Source: Alphaproteobacteria bacterium RIFCSPHIGHO2_02_FULL_46_13
Lineage (GTDB): Bacteria > Pseudomonadota > Alphaproteobacteria > Micavibrionales > Micavibrionaceae
DNA: 35,132 nucleotides
Direction: 5' to 3'
Assembly (NCBI GenBank): GCA_001767915.1
Contig: MEMI01000001.1
Location: forward strand, 1-35,132
How positions within the stretch are numbered: the stretch's first letter is position 1; every line of letters starts with the position of its first letter. The notes beneath the pieces are model-generated. The model was not told where the DNA came from. It made no database searches and was given only the letters and a program-made list of their open reading frames with translations. A program made the translations under genes and the position numbers. This document shows, in pieces, positions 7,399 to 16,142 of the stretch.

Positions 7399-8096
7399 AA
7401 CGGTTTTATAAGTTAGTCACATTGGGCGAGGAAACGGCAGAAGGATACCAGTTATTGCTGGATAACAAACCTGTCCGCACACCCGATAAAAAAATATTCT
7501 TTATCCCGTCCCGTTATTTAGCCGACCTGATTGTCAAGGAATGGGAAGCGCAGACAGATGAAATCCGTCCACTCACCATGCCTGTCTGCCAGATGACCAT
7601 GACCCTGATCGACCGTGTTATTCCGCACCGTCAGGCATTGGAAGAAGAGATGCTCGGCTATATTGATACCGATTTGATTTGTTATCGTACGGATGAGCCG
7701 GAGCGATATAAACGCGCTCAAGAAGAAAAATGGAATCCGTTTATTGAATGGTTTGATCAGATATTCAAATTACGTCTGCAAACCACAACAGGTCTTTCGT
7801 CCCTGACGCAACATCCTGACATCCATCAGGTGATTGCACATCACGTTGCGACATTATCCGATAACCAATTGATGGCAATGTATCTGGCGACCATGGGAAC
7901 GGGATCAATTATTCTTGCGCTGGCCTTCCAGATGCGTGCCTTTCCAAACGATGTCATTTTATCCGCTGCCTTTGCCGAGGAACTGTTAAAAGACGAAATT
8001 TATCTGGGGCATATTTACGGATCAGCACCCGATCAGGAGAAAAAATATCTGTCCCTACAAAATGATTTACAAACTTTGGAGCATTTTCTGATTTAA
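7395..8096 (+). CDS. ATP12 family F1-ATPase assembly chaperone
   Basis: ATP12 proteins bind the alpha subunit of F1-ATPase and help build the alpha3beta3 ring; the family is known from mitochondria and alphaproteobacteria. The 233-residue protein starts MKRFYKLVTL and has the typical N-terminal LLDNKPVRTPDKK segment, LIVKEWEAQ near residue 48, LTMPVCQMTMTLIDRV, and the DLICYRTDEPE segment near residue 94. Length fits bacterial members. It is translationally coupled to the AsmA-like gene by an ATGA overlap. It is a good marker that the host is an alphaproteobacterium. Confidence 0.93.
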   Translation: MKRFYKLVTLGEETAEGYQLLLDNKPVRTPDKKIFFIPSRYLADLIVKEWEAQTDEIRPLTMPVCQMTMTLIDRVIPHRQALEEEMLGYIDTDLICYRTDEPERYKRAQEEKWNPFIEWFDQIFKLRLQTTTGLSSLTQHPDIHQVIAHHVATLSDNQLMAMYLATMGTGSIILALAFQMRAFPNDVILSAAFAEELLKDEIYLGHIYGSAPDQEKKYLSLQNDLQTLEHFLI

Positions 8097-8170
8097 TCTA
8101 ATTATGATAAATACCGTTTGTTGCATCACAAGATTTACTTCATCTCGAAAGTCGTTTAAAACTAAACCCT

Positions 8171-9553
8171 ATGACACAAGCACCTTCTTCCCCTGACCAG
8201 CCGCAATCTTCTGATCTGTATGATCAGGGGCAACAAGGACAATCCCAGAAAGAAATGTTGCAGGCGCGGAAAGTCGCCCTGTATATTTTGCAAAATGTTT
8301 TCGGGCAACGCCACACGTTAGACCAAGCCATTGATGAAAGCCGCGAGTTCTCAGCCCTGAACCAAAGGGACAGAGCCTTCGTCCGCATGTTGGTGACCAC
8401 GGTAATCCGCCGTTTGGGACAGATTGATGATTTGATCCGTCGATCCCTCTCACGCCCCGACCAACCGTTAAACCCGCCCATTCTGGAATATGTGTTGCGT
8501 TTGGGTGTTGCTCAATTAATCTTTATGAATGTGCCTGACCATGCCGCCGTGAATACGTCGGTGATGCTTGTGGAATCCGAAGGTCACGGGCGTATAAAAG
8601 GATTTGTGAATGCCCTGATGCGCCGTATTGCCGCCGAAGGTAAGGATTGGACAACCCGTCAGGATATTGCCCGCCTTAATACCCCCGAATGGCTTTTGAA
8701 AATGTGGATTGAGGATTTCGGTCTGAAAAACGCCATTGATATTGCGACCGCCAACCTGCACGAAGCCCCGCTGGATATTTCACTCAAGCGCGCAATCACT
8801 AAAGATTCATTGTCCGAAGAATTGGGCGCGACCATCCTTCCGACCGGAAGCCTTCGTCTGCATGCATCAAAAATGGTCACGGAATTGCCAGGGTTTAATG
8901 ACGGAATGTGGTGGGTGCAAGATGCCGCCGCAGCCATCCCCGTTAAATTATTCGGTGACCGCATTGACGGACAAACCGTGATTGATTTATGTGCCGCCCC
9001 TGGTGGGAAAACCGCACAATTGGCAAGCCTTGGCGCGAATGTCATTGCGATTGATCGATCTGCAAAACGTCTGCACCGCCTCCAAGAAAATATGAAACGC
9101 CTGCGTCTGGATGACCGTGTCAAAATCGAAGTCGCCGATGCCGCCGTTTGGAAATCACGCAACCAAGTGCCATTTATTTTATTGGACGCCCCGTGTTCCG
9201 CCACAGGTACAGTCCGCCGCAACCCCGATGTCATCTGGATGAAAAATCCCGATGATATTCATTCGTTGATCGAACTTCAGGAAAAATTATTAGAGAACGC
9301 TGTCAAGATGTTGGCTCCTGGTGGAACACTGATTTATTGCACCTGTTCCCTTCAGAAATGCGAAGGCGAATATCAGATCGAACGTATTTTAGAACTCCAC
9401 CCCGAACTGTCCCGCGAAGCGGTGCATGTCCATGAACTGGGCGGATTGAGCGAGATTATTACACCGCGCGGTGACATTCGTATTCTGCCGTCCCATCTGG
9501 CGAATATTGGCGGGATGGACGGATTCTTTGTCTCGCGCCTCCGTAAGGATTAG
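8171..9553 (+). CDS. rsmB: 16S rRNA (cytosine-967-C5)-methyltransferase RsmB
   Basis: RsmB transfers a methyl group from SAM to C5 of 16S rRNA cytosine 967. The 460-residue protein has an N-terminal NusB-like RNA-binding domain (about residues 30-165) and a Rossmann methyltransferase domain. CAAPGGKT near 278 is the SAM-binding motif. DAPCSATG near 341 and YCTCSLQKCEGE near 393 hold the two Cys used in catalysis. The first 30 residues are Gln/Ser-rich and look disordered, so a later start is possible; the one used has no clear ribosome-binding site. The gap to serB is only four bases. Confidence 0.93.
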   Translation: MTQAPSSPDQPQSSDLYDQGQQGQSQKEMLQARKVALYILQNVFGQRHTLDQAIDESREFSALNQRDRAFVRMLVTTVIRRLGQIDDLIRRSLSRPDQPLNPPILEYVLRLGVAQLIFMNVPDHAAVNTSVMLVESEGHGRIKGFVNALMRRIAAEGKDWTTRQDIARLNTPEWLLKMWIEDFGLKNAIDIATANLHEAPLDISLKRAITKDSLSEELGATILPTGSLRLHASKMVTELPGFNDGMWWVQDAAAAIPVKLFGDRIDGQTVIDLCAAPGGKTAQLASLGANVIAIDRSAKRLHRLQENMKRLRLDDRVKIEVADAAVWKSRNQVPFILLDAPCSATGTVRRNPDVIWMKNPDDIHSLIELQEKLLENAVKMLAPGGTLIYCTCSLQKCEGEYQIERILELHPELSREAVHVHELGGLSEIITPRGDIRILPSHLANIGGMDGFFVSRLRKD

Positions 9554-9557
9554 GCCG

Positions 9558-10439
9558 ATGACAGGTTCTTTTCTGGTCTTTGTTTCAGGACAAAAAGAAG
9601 TTCCGCTCACCGAAGATTTTATCCGTTCTCTGCATGCGGATTTTGCAGCCACTCCTCTCAACTGGTTACATCCTGATAAGGCCGCAGAGATAAAATTCGA
9701 GAGCGATCTTTCACCTGAATCTTTTAAATCGGTCAGAGAGTTGGCTAGTCAAAATTTTGTTGATGTCTTCCATAGCCCCGCCGCACATCGCCGCAAAAAA
9801 TTATTGCTGGCCGATATGGACGCAACAATTGTCGAGGGTGAAACATTGGACGACCTTGCGGCCTTCGCAGGATTAAAAGAAAAAATTTCAGAGATTACGG
9901 CACGCGCCATGCGCGGCGAATTGGATTTCAAGCAAGCATTGGAACAACGCGTCAAAATGTTGGAGGGGTTATCGGTCACAGCCCTTGAGCAGACATTAGC
10001 CACGATGAAAATCAATGCAGGGGCGGTTGATACGGTTCGGGTGATGCGTGCCCATGACGCCGAATGTTATCTGGTCTCAGGCGGATTTACGTATTTCACA
10101 GGCGCAATTGCCAAAGCTTGCAGCTTTAACGGACACCACGGAAATGTTTTGGAAATTGAGGGCGATCATTTAACGGGTAATGTCATTCCGCCCATTCTGG
10201 ATAAGAACGCAAAACTGGGCTTCCTCAATCAATATACCGCAAAATGCGGGATTTCAAAGGAACAGACCCTATCTGTCGGGGATGGCGCCAATGATATCCC
10301 CATGTTATTGGGCGCGGGAATCGGGGTTGGATACCACCCCAAACCGTTGGTTCAGGAACAGATATCCAACCTGATTATTCATACAGATTTAACTTCCCTT
10401 CTTTATATTCAGGGATACACTTGGTTAGACCTTCAATAA
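9558..10439 (+). CDS. serB: Phosphoserine phosphatase
   Basis: SerB removes phosphate from L-phosphoserine in the last step of serine synthesis. It is a HAD-superfamily enzyme. Motif I is DMDAT at residues 86-90, with the nucleophile Asp86 and acid/base Asp88; the family usually has Ser where this has Ala. SGGFTYFT is motif II and VGDGANDIPML is motif IV. The ATG at 9558 is chosen because AAGGA lies just upstream; a longer frame starting at 9471 would overlap rsmB deeply. The result is 293 residues, close to E. coli SerB. The N-terminal 75 residues are a weakly conserved extension. Confidence 0.94.
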   Translation: MTGSFLVFVSGQKEVPLTEDFIRSLHADFAATPLNWLHPDKAAEIKFESDLSPESFKSVRELASQNFVDVFHSPAAHRRKKLLLADMDATIVEGETLDDLAAFAGLKEKISEITARAMRGELDFKQALEQRVKMLEGLSVTALEQTLATMKINAGAVDTVRVMRAHDAECYLVSGGFTYFTGAIAKACSFNGHHGNVLEIEGDHLTGNVIPPILDKNAKLGFLNQYTAKCGISKEQTLSVGDGANDIPMLLGAGIGVGYHPKPLVQEQISNLIIHTDLTSLLYIQGYTWLDLQ

Positions 10440-10463
10440 CATTTCATATTCAGAGTTTTCAAA

Positions 10464-11357
10464 ATGGGCGATACAAAAATCAAATTCAAAGTTTCTGATG
10501 AACAGTTAGAAGAGCTGTATCACAAATATTGTCGCGATTTCACCCAACTGGCGCGCGCCGGACGGTTTGACCCGATTACGGGGCGGGATGAAGAAATTGA
10601 CCAAGCGATTTTGATTATTTTGCAAAAGGGTCGTAAGAACGTGGCTCTGCTCGCACCTGCGGGGGTTGGTAAAACTGCGCTCTGTGCAGGACTTGCGCAA
10701 CAGATCGTTGCGGGAAATGTTCCCGACTATTTAAAAGATGCCCGCGTGATGGAAGTTGATTTGGCGGCGATGTCTGCGGGAACAACTGGCCCTGCCGAAT
10801 TTCAAGGGCGATTCCTGCCGCTTTGTAAAGGTGTGGCGGAACGGTATCACGACCCTGCCTACCCCAAAATTATTCTGTTCCTTGACGAGATGCACCAGAT
10901 TATGCCGTCTTGCGCAGGGAGTGCGTATAAAGGCCTCTCAGAGGTTATTAAACCTTATCTGACCGTTGGCGACCTTCACGTTATCGGGGCGACCACACTG
11001 GATGAGTTCAGGATTTATGTGGCGGTTGACCCTGCGATGGATCGTCGTTTCCAAAAAGTTTTCCTGTCCGTCCCGACCGTGCCCCAAGCCATCGAGATTG
11101 TGAAAAACCTTCGCGCCGGATATGAGAAGCATCATAAAATCACAGTGTCCGATAAGGCCATCGAGATTATTGTGAATTTGACCGAAGAACATATGAGAAA
11201 ACGCAACCAGCCCGATAAATCCATCATCATGATGGACGCCGCCATGGCGCACCATGTGAAATTACATGGCACGGGCGGAGAGTTAAATATGGATTCAGTT
11301 TATTATATGATTTCCAAAGAAACCGGTATCAGCCCGAATGCGTTGAAACGGGATTAG
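10464..11357 (+). CDS. Standalone Clp/Hsp100-type AAA+ ATPase (single D1-like domain)
   Basis: The 297-residue protein matches the first AAA+ domain of ClpA/ClpB/ClpC: DPITGRDEEIDQAI near residue 36, Walker A APAGVGKT at 64-71 (usual form GxxGVGKT), Walker B ILFLDE at 137-142, sensor-1 segment VIGATTLDEFR near 173, and a DRR pair at 193-195 where an arginine finger is expected. There is no N-terminal Clp domain, no second AAA+ domain and no ClpP-binding loop, so it is not a full disaggregase or protease partner. ClpB-like pore aromatic residues could not be assigned. It follows serB by 24 bases. Its partner and substrate are unknown. Confidence 0.82.
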   Translation: MGDTKIKFKVSDEQLEELYHKYCRDFTQLARAGRFDPITGRDEEIDQAILIILQKGRKNVALLAPAGVGKTALCAGLAQQIVAGNVPDYLKDARVMEVDLAAMSAGTTGPAEFQGRFLPLCKGVAERYHDPAYPKIILFLDEMHQIMPSCAGSAYKGLSEVIKPYLTVGDLHVIGATTLDEFRIYVAVDPAMDRRFQKVFLSVPTVPQAIEIVKNLRAGYEKHHKITVSDKAIEIIVNLTEEHMRKRNQPDKSIIMMDAAMAHHVKLHGTGGELNMDSVYYMISKETGISPNALKRD

Positions 11358-11362
11358 ATAAA

Positions 11363-11614
11363 CTAACCCAGATTCTGACCTAATTTCAAACCTGGAGACG
11401 GTTGAGTTGTCTCTGCTTTTGGTGTTGCGTATCCTGCAGCATTGGCCATTGCAAAATCAGCAACATTCCCTTTCGGGGCGTTTTCAACTGTAACGCCCGC
11501 GGCCTTTAAACCCGCAGAGAGTTGTGCGCGATGCGCATCCGAACCACCGATAGAGACTAGCTCTACACTTGATCCGACTTCTTGGCCAATGGCCGTTCCT
11601 ATTTCGATAGACAT
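11363..11614 (-). CDS. Small hypothetical protein
   Basis: This 83-residue product is rich in Gly and Ala, with no hydrophobic segment or Cys. An excellent ribosome-binding site (AGGGGAAGAG) lies just upstream of its ATG, which argues that it is real. It ends six bases from the end of the convergent AAA+ gene and follows another small gene on the same strand. No family was recognised. Confidence 0.55.
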   Translation of the reverse strand: MSIEIGTAIGQEVGSSVELVSIGGSDAHRAQLSAGLKAAGVTVENAPKGNVADFAMANAAGYATPKAETTQPSPGLKLGQNLG

Positions 11615-11640
11615 ACTCTTCCCCTAATTTTTTATTGTTC

Positions 11641-11928
11641 TTATGCGGCAACCCTGACTTCGATAGCTGCGACCGCTGAGATATAAGCAGGGAAGCGCGG
11701 CACGCCGTTCAGGAATTCGATCATTCCGACTTTTGCCTTGCCGATCAATCTCTGCAAAACGTCACTTCGTTCGCAGGAGATGTCACCTACTTCTTCCTCA
11801 CCTGACCTGAAAATAATTCCTTTGTTGTGCACTTCCACAGTCAAGGGTTGATCCTTTGGCAACTGGGTCGGCACAACAATGACAATCGAGTCATTGTCCC
11901 CTAAGATAAAATCGCAACTATTAAACAT
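11641..11928 (-). CDS. Small hypothetical protein
   Basis: The product has 95 residues and a mainly beta-like pattern (alternating hydrophobic residues in SIVIVVPTQ, LTVEVHNKGIIF), two Cys, and a C-terminal AAIEVRVAA. The ATG at 11928 has GAGGG eight bases upstream; a GTG three bases earlier is the other option. It is 26 bases upstream of the 83-residue gene and likely cotranscribed. The region upstream (11929-12075) is AT-rich and has a small GGGTA/TACCC hairpin. No family was recognised. Confidence 0.55.
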   Translation of the reverse strand: MFNSCDFILGDNDSIVIVVPTQLPKDQPLTVEVHNKGIIFRSGEEEVGDISCERSDVLQRLIGKAKVGMIEFLNGVPRFPAYISAVAAIEVRVAA

Positions 11929-12075
11929 CACACAGGCCCTCTATTTCTGGTTTATGGGTATTTTTACCCTTTTTATTATCTTCACTATGTATGAATTTAC
12001 TTAATATATAGTTAACGGCAAAAAATGGCGCAAAACCATGCATTAAGCCTGATAAAGTTTAATAAAAAGTGAGGA

Positions 12076-12744
12076 TTAAGAATGACAGGCACAGCCAGCA
12101 CCGCATCCCATGGCGGGGTCGGTATCGTCATCATCGCCGACAGGGATAACACCATATTGGATGAGGTCCTGTTCCAATTGGCGAGGGGAAATAAACTGGA
12201 CGGCCTCTATCCCCAATGCGCGGGCAGATTCCACATTGTCCAAACGATCATCAATAAACAAACTCTCCCGTGGGTTGAGGTTGTAGGTGTCGAGGAGCAG
12301 TTGATAAATGCGAAGATCAGGTTTTGCAATTTTAACCTCGCCTGAGATAATGCGTCCGTCAAATAAGCGGAGAAACGGGAATTCTTGTAGTGCCACCTGA
12401 AAGGTTATGTCGTTCCAATTGCTGAGTGCATAGACAGGGAATCCACGCTTTTTGATATCCATTAAAATATCGACGCTTTCATGAATCGGGCTAGAAATCA
12501 TCTCAGGCCAATTGTGCCAATAAGCATCAATCATTTCCTCAAATTCCGGATATTTAGCCATCACTTCGGCTCTGGCATCATCCCATGGTCGGCCTAAATC
12601 AAGTTTATGATTCCATTCAAAATTACAAACTTCGGTCAAAAATTTCTCAACCTTAGCTTCATCTTTGGTCATCTGATGATAATAATAGCGCGGATTCCAG
12701 TCAATCAGCACTGCCCCAATATCAAAGATGACATTTTTAATCAT
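12076..12744 (-). CDS. HAD-superfamily (subfamily IA) phosphatase with Cys-rich tail
   Basis: The 222-residue protein is a HAD hydrolase: motif I is FDIGAVLIDW near residue 8 (the first Asp is the nucleophile; the second catalytic Asp position reads Gly-Ala-Val, as in YihX-like members where it is Gly-Val-hydrophobic). Motif II is ALSNW near 106, and FIDDRLDNVESA near 164 is motif IV. The best match by eye is the YihX / sugar-phosphate phosphatase group; the substrate is unknown. The last 15 residues (DPAMGCGAGCACHS) hold three Cys and a His and look like a metal-binding tail, which is unusual for the family. It is two bases from the copper chaperone gene. Confidence 0.82.
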   Translation of the reverse strand: MIKNVIFDIGAVLIDWNPRYYYHQMTKDEAKVEKFLTEVCNFEWNHKLDLGRPWDDARAEVMAKYPEFEEMIDAYWHNWPEMISSPIHESVDILMDIKKRGFPVYALSNWNDITFQVALQEFPFLRLFDGRIISGEVKIAKPDLRIYQLLLDTYNLNPRESLFIDDRLDNVESARALGIEAVQFISPRQLEQDLIQYGVIPVGDDDDTDPAMGCGAGCACHS

Positions 12745-12746
12745 GG

Positions 12747-13178
12747 TTATTTTGCCTGACGTGCCAGCACCGGAATATTCATCTTTTTCTCTCCTGCGTT
12801 TTTGAACAGCAGGGTCACAGGGATATTTGTTCCTTTTTGAAGTGGCGCATTCAAATCCATCAGCATCAAATGATAGCCCATAGGGCCGAGCTTATTTTCT
12901 GTGTTCTTTTTAATCGGCATAGAGGCAACCTGACGCATCTGCATAATGCCGTTGACGTCTTTCATTTCATGGATTTCAATGCGCGGAGACACGGTAGATG
13001 TCACCGAGAGAAGTTGGTCATCTGTATCACCGCCAGATAATACCCCAAAGGCTGCGCCCACCTTCATTCCCGCTGACGTCTCGAAGGCATAAAGACCCGT
13101 TTTGGGAATAGTATTTTCGGTTTGCGCGAAAGCCAGAAGGGGAAAAAGAACGGTCAGTAATACCAAAATGATTTTCAT
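12747..13178 (-). CDS. PCu(A)C family periplasmic copper chaperone
   Basis: The 143-residue protein has a signal peptide (about residues 1-18, ending LLAFAQ) and the full PCu(A)C copper motif H(M)X10MX21HXM: His70, Met72, Met81, His103 and Met105 fall at the right spacing. These proteins bind Cu(I) in the periplasm and help load the CuA site of cytochrome oxidase together with SCO. The ATG at 13178 is used since AAGGA lies eight bases before it; an ATG nine bases earlier directly abuts the AAGG and has no spacing. It forms an operon with the DsbA-like genes upstream and the HAD gene downstream. Confidence 0.9.
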   Translation of the reverse strand: MKIILVLLTVLFPLLAFAQTENTIPKTGLYAFETSAGMKVGAAFGVLSGGDTDDQLLSVTSTVSPRIEIHEMKDVNGIMQMRQVASMPIKKNTENKLGPMGYHLMLMDLNAPLQKGTNIPVTLLFKNAGEKKMNIPVLARQAK

Positions 13179-13189
13179 TTGAAACATCC

Positions 13190-13852
13190 TTACTGTTTTG
13201 GAATTTGCAATCTGGTTTTGGCGTCGATCATCATCAAACGCAATTCATTGATCCCCGGCATAGTTTTAAAAGGCACATACCCCTTATCACCAATGACCAA
13301 CGCAGGCACGCTCGGGAAACCAATCTCATACCCAAGGGCGGTATTTTTGGCGATAACGTCTTTTAAATTTTCAGCATCTTTTTCGGCCTGCTCAACATCC
13401 AAGCCGCGCGCCTGCACCATTGCTTTTACGGTGTCATAGGTTGGAACATCTGTAAGAGCCATAATTTCTTGGTGAACTGCGGCAGACTCGCCTTTTTTCT
13501 GGTTATCCAATGCCAGAACTAATGTTCCGATCAGATAGGATTGTTCATCCACCACCGCCGTCGGTCTTAGAATAATTTTGGTGGTTGATTGAAGATCATC
13601 ACCCACTGCGTCCATCATAATCTTGGAAAGGGTTGAACAATGGGGGCATCGATAATCAAAAAATTCAACAATCGGGAACGGATTGGTTTCATTGCCGACA
13701 ATAGGCGCGGGGGATTGTGTCAGGTCGAGAGATTTTTCAATGGCCTGTTTTGATTGGGACACATAATAAAATCTAAGCGCAAAATAAGTGGCGGCAAACA
13801 TCGCCAATAAAACAAAAATCACCCGACAAAAAATAAGAAGATTCTTTTTCAT
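13190..13852 (-). CDS. Membrane-anchored DsbA-like thioredoxin-fold protein
   Basis: The 220-residue protein has an N-terminal membrane anchor (about residues 7-28) and a DsbA/Com1-type thioredoxin domain in the periplasm, with the redox motif CPHC at 69-72 and SVPAL near 188 for the cis-Pro loop. It should oxidise or exchange thiols in exported proteins. It is the second DsbA-like gene in a row, 45 bases downstream of the first, and precedes the copper chaperone by 11 bases. A role in keeping Cu ligands reduced or in oxidase assembly is an inference from this order. Confidence 0.87.
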   Translation of the reverse strand: MKKNLLIFCRVIFVLLAMFAATYFALRFYYVSQSKQAIEKSLDLTQSPAPIVGNETNPFPIVEFFDYRCPHCSTLSKIMMDAVGDDLQSTTKIILRPTAVVDEQSYLIGTLVLALDNQKKGESAAVHQEIMALTDVPTYDTVKAMVQARGLDVEQAEKDAENLKDVIAKNTALGYEIGFPSVPALVIGDKGYVPFKTMPGINELRLMMIDAKTRLQIPKQ

Positions 13853-13897
13853 ACGGGTGACCTTTTAAAAATTTATATCGTTTTTCTTCACAAATGA

Positions 13898-14650
13898 TTA
13901 TTTGGATTTTTTACGTTCATCATTGATGATGGTTTGGAAAGCAGGATATTCGACATATCCACGAACGATCTGTTGTCCCACGATAAAGGCAGGGGTACCG
14001 GTTACGTTCAATTTCTCGCCGAATGCTTTCACAGAAGCCATATAGTCTTCGACTTCTTTACCTGCGGCATCTTTTTTGGCTTTTTCAACATCCATACCAA
14101 CGGATTGGGCAATCTTTGCAAGATTTTCATCGTCTTTAGGTGCCGTGCTTTCTAAAGTTGCCTGGTGAAACGCCCAGTATTTCCCTTGCATATTCGCAGC
14201 AACAGCCCATTTGGACGCGAGAGAAGAAGCTGGCGACAAAATTGGATATTCCATGAACAGGACTTTAACATTTTTATCTTTTTCGGTCAGTTCTTGAACC
14301 GCTTTCAAAGCATGTTTGCAATATCCGCAGTTATAATCGAAAAATTCAACAACAGTGATGTCACCCTTTGGATTACCAATTTGCGGGTGTTTGCCATTGG
14401 TGAGGAAGCTCATATTATCTTTAAGAACTTTGACTGAGCTCTCTTCTTTCTTCTGTTGTTCTTTGTCGCGGAAGCGATTGACGGATTCCATCAATACTTC
14501 TGGGTTATCGAGGATAAAATTACGGATGATATCCTGCATCGCGGCACGTTGATCTTCACTAAAAGGGGGCTTGGTTTCAGCATGGGCGACTGAGGTCAGG
14601 CCGATCACAACAGCACATCCTGCTAATAAGAGGGATTTTAAATGGGTCAC
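13898..14650 (-). CDS. DsbA family periplasmic thiol:disulfide interchange protein (Com1/ScsC-like)
   Basis: The 250-residue protein has a cleavable signal peptide (about residues 1-24, ending VAHAE). A helical N-terminal region of about 60 residues (DIIRNFILDNPEVLMES) is typical of Com1/ScsC-like proteins and often mediates oligomerisation. The thioredoxin domain has the redox site CGYC at 108-111 and a GTPAF cis-Pro loop near 217. It probably introduces or isomerises disulfides in exported proteins. It lies between the BepA-like protease gene (36 bases upstream) and the membrane-bound DsbA-like gene. Confidence 0.9.
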   Translation of the reverse strand: MTHLKSLLLAGCAVVIGLTSVAHAETKPPFSEDQRAAMQDIIRNFILDNPEVLMESVNRFRDKEQQKKEESSVKVLKDNMSFLTNGKHPQIGNPKGDITVVEFFDYNCGYCKHALKAVQELTEKDKNVKVLFMEYPILSPASSLASKWAVAANMQGKYWAFHQATLESTAPKDDENLAKIAQSVGMDVEKAKKDAAGKEVEDYMASVKAFGEKLNVTGTPAFIVGQQIVRGYVEYPAFQTIINDERKKSK

Positions 14651-14686
14651 TGTACACTCCTTAAAAAAATGAAAATCTTCCGCACT

Positions 14687-16054
14687 TTACTTGTTTTTAT
14701 CAGGTTCGCCAACCGTATTTATAATGTCTTGGGCACGAAGTGCCTCAGGTGAATTCGGAGGTAATTGCTTTAAAGTTACATCAGCCATACGCGCGGCTTC
14801 CTGTCTGTTACCATGCATCAGGGCTTCTTCAGCTAAATAAACCCGCGCCTCAGGCTCTTTACCCATGCGGCCATAGGCCGTTGCCAGCAAGCGTTTGATT
14901 TGGGCGGAGCGTGGTTCGTCTTTCTCCGCACGTTTCAAATGGTCGATTGCCGTTTGAAGTTTTGCCATATTTGAGCCCGAACTTTCGATCAGAGATTGCG
15001 CCAAAGCCATGCGGATCAACCCCGAATCAGGCGCATATAAAACAGCTTTTTCATAGGGTTCAACCGATTGCGCAGCTTTTCCAAATTCGTAAAGGATTTG
15101 TCCTTTTAATTCGTAGAAATAAGGGTTCTTCGGTTCAAGCTTGATCAAAGCATCTGTTTTTTGCAAAGCGGGTGCAAGCTGATTTAACCGATAACTGGAA
15201 ATCGCCCGCGCATATTGTGCGGGGATGGAATTATCGGATGACGGGTATTTATACCCCACCTGCATCGGAGAGGTGAACCCCAATAATTTTGCTTTCGTCC
15301 GCGCATATTGATCATCCCATTCACTCGGGAAAGCCTTTGTCTTTAAAGGGGATTCATCTACTTTATGTTTTAAGGCCTCTATACGGTCACGCGATAATGG
15401 GTGTGTCCGCACGAAGGGGGATTGTTGAGATGCCGGCAATAATTCTTGTGATTCTAGTTTGCCCAGAAAAGTTGGGAGGCCTTCTGGGCTAAGCCCTGCG
15501 GTGGTTAGGAAACGAAAGCCCGCTTGGTCAGCACTTGATTCCTGCACGCGGCTGAAGGCCAGAAATTTGTTCATTGCTTGGCCTTGACCGATACTGATCC
15601 CTGCGGCCGCCGCGCCACTATTTCCTGTTGCAATAGCTGCACCTATTCCTACAATCGCACCGAGCATGGCTTCGAACGATGCATTTTTACCAACATCTGC
15701 TGTACGGCTTAAATGTCCGCCCGCAATATGGCCCAGTTCGTGCGCAATAACACCTACGACCTGTCCCACATTATCACTTAAATCAATCAGGCCAGTATAG
15801 ATGAAAATATTCGCCCCCCCCGCCACAAAGGCGTTCACATCGGGGCTTTGGATCAGGATGATGTTGACTTGGCTAGATTTCATTCCAGCGGCATTCATCA
15901 CACCGCCTGTCCAATTCTGAATATCTTTCTCAATCTCTGTATCGCGGATAATCGACTGACCGGAATCAGGGGCGGCATAAGACCCTGTCGGCATCAGTGT
16001 TGTGCTGGCCAGAAAGGTAATAAGAGTGACATAGGTGCGGAATTGATAAGTCAT
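14687..16054 (-). CDS. BepA-like periplasmic M48 metalloprotease with TPR repeats
   Basis: The 455-residue protein has a signal peptide (about residues 1-27), an M48 zinc protease domain with HELGH at 105-109 and the third zinc ligand in QESSADQAG near 172, then TPR repeats over roughly residues 285-440. This is the architecture of BepA (YfgC), which degrades stalled outer-membrane proteins such as LptD and helps them mature. A Gly/Ala-rich stretch near residue 130-155 is common in the family. LptD needs disulfides, so location next to two DsbA-like genes makes functional sense, though that link is an inference. The start follows AGG by seven bases. Confidence 0.92.
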   Translation of the reverse strand: MTYQFRTYVTLITFLASTTLMPTGSYAAPDSGQSIIRDTEIEKDIQNWTGGVMNAAGMKSSQVNIILIQSPDVNAFVAGGANIFIYTGLIDLSDNVGQVVGVIAHELGHIAGGHLSRTADVGKNASFEAMLGAIVGIGAAIATGNSGAAAAGISIGQGQAMNKFLAFSRVQESSADQAGFRFLTTAGLSPEGLPTFLGKLESQELLPASQQSPFVRTHPLSRDRIEALKHKVDESPLKTKAFPSEWDDQYARTKAKLLGFTSPMQVGYKYPSSDNSIPAQYARAISSYRLNQLAPALQKTDALIKLEPKNPYFYELKGQILYEFGKAAQSVEPYEKAVLYAPDSGLIRMALAQSLIESSGSNMAKLQTAIDHLKRAEKDEPRSAQIKRLLATAYGRMGKEPEARVYLAEEALMHGNRQEAARMADVTLKQLPPNSPEALRAQDIINTVGEPDKNK

Positions 16055-16142
16055 GGGAAAACCTGTAAATATAAGTGTATCATAAAGAGTTTAACGCTCT
16101 TTCCAAGGGAAATCCCCTCTTTTTAAAGGATTATAGTCATCT

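Noticed and set aside
8659-9234. 191-residue minus-strand frame
   Set aside because: Shadow of rsmB; rsmB carries the conserved motifs and the antisense translation is Arg/Ser-rich without domain features.
11956-11974. Plus-strand terminator (GGGTA-TTTT-TACCC then T-run)
   Set aside because: The stem is only five pairs and no plus-strand gene ends nearby; it is more likely part of the minus-strand leader.
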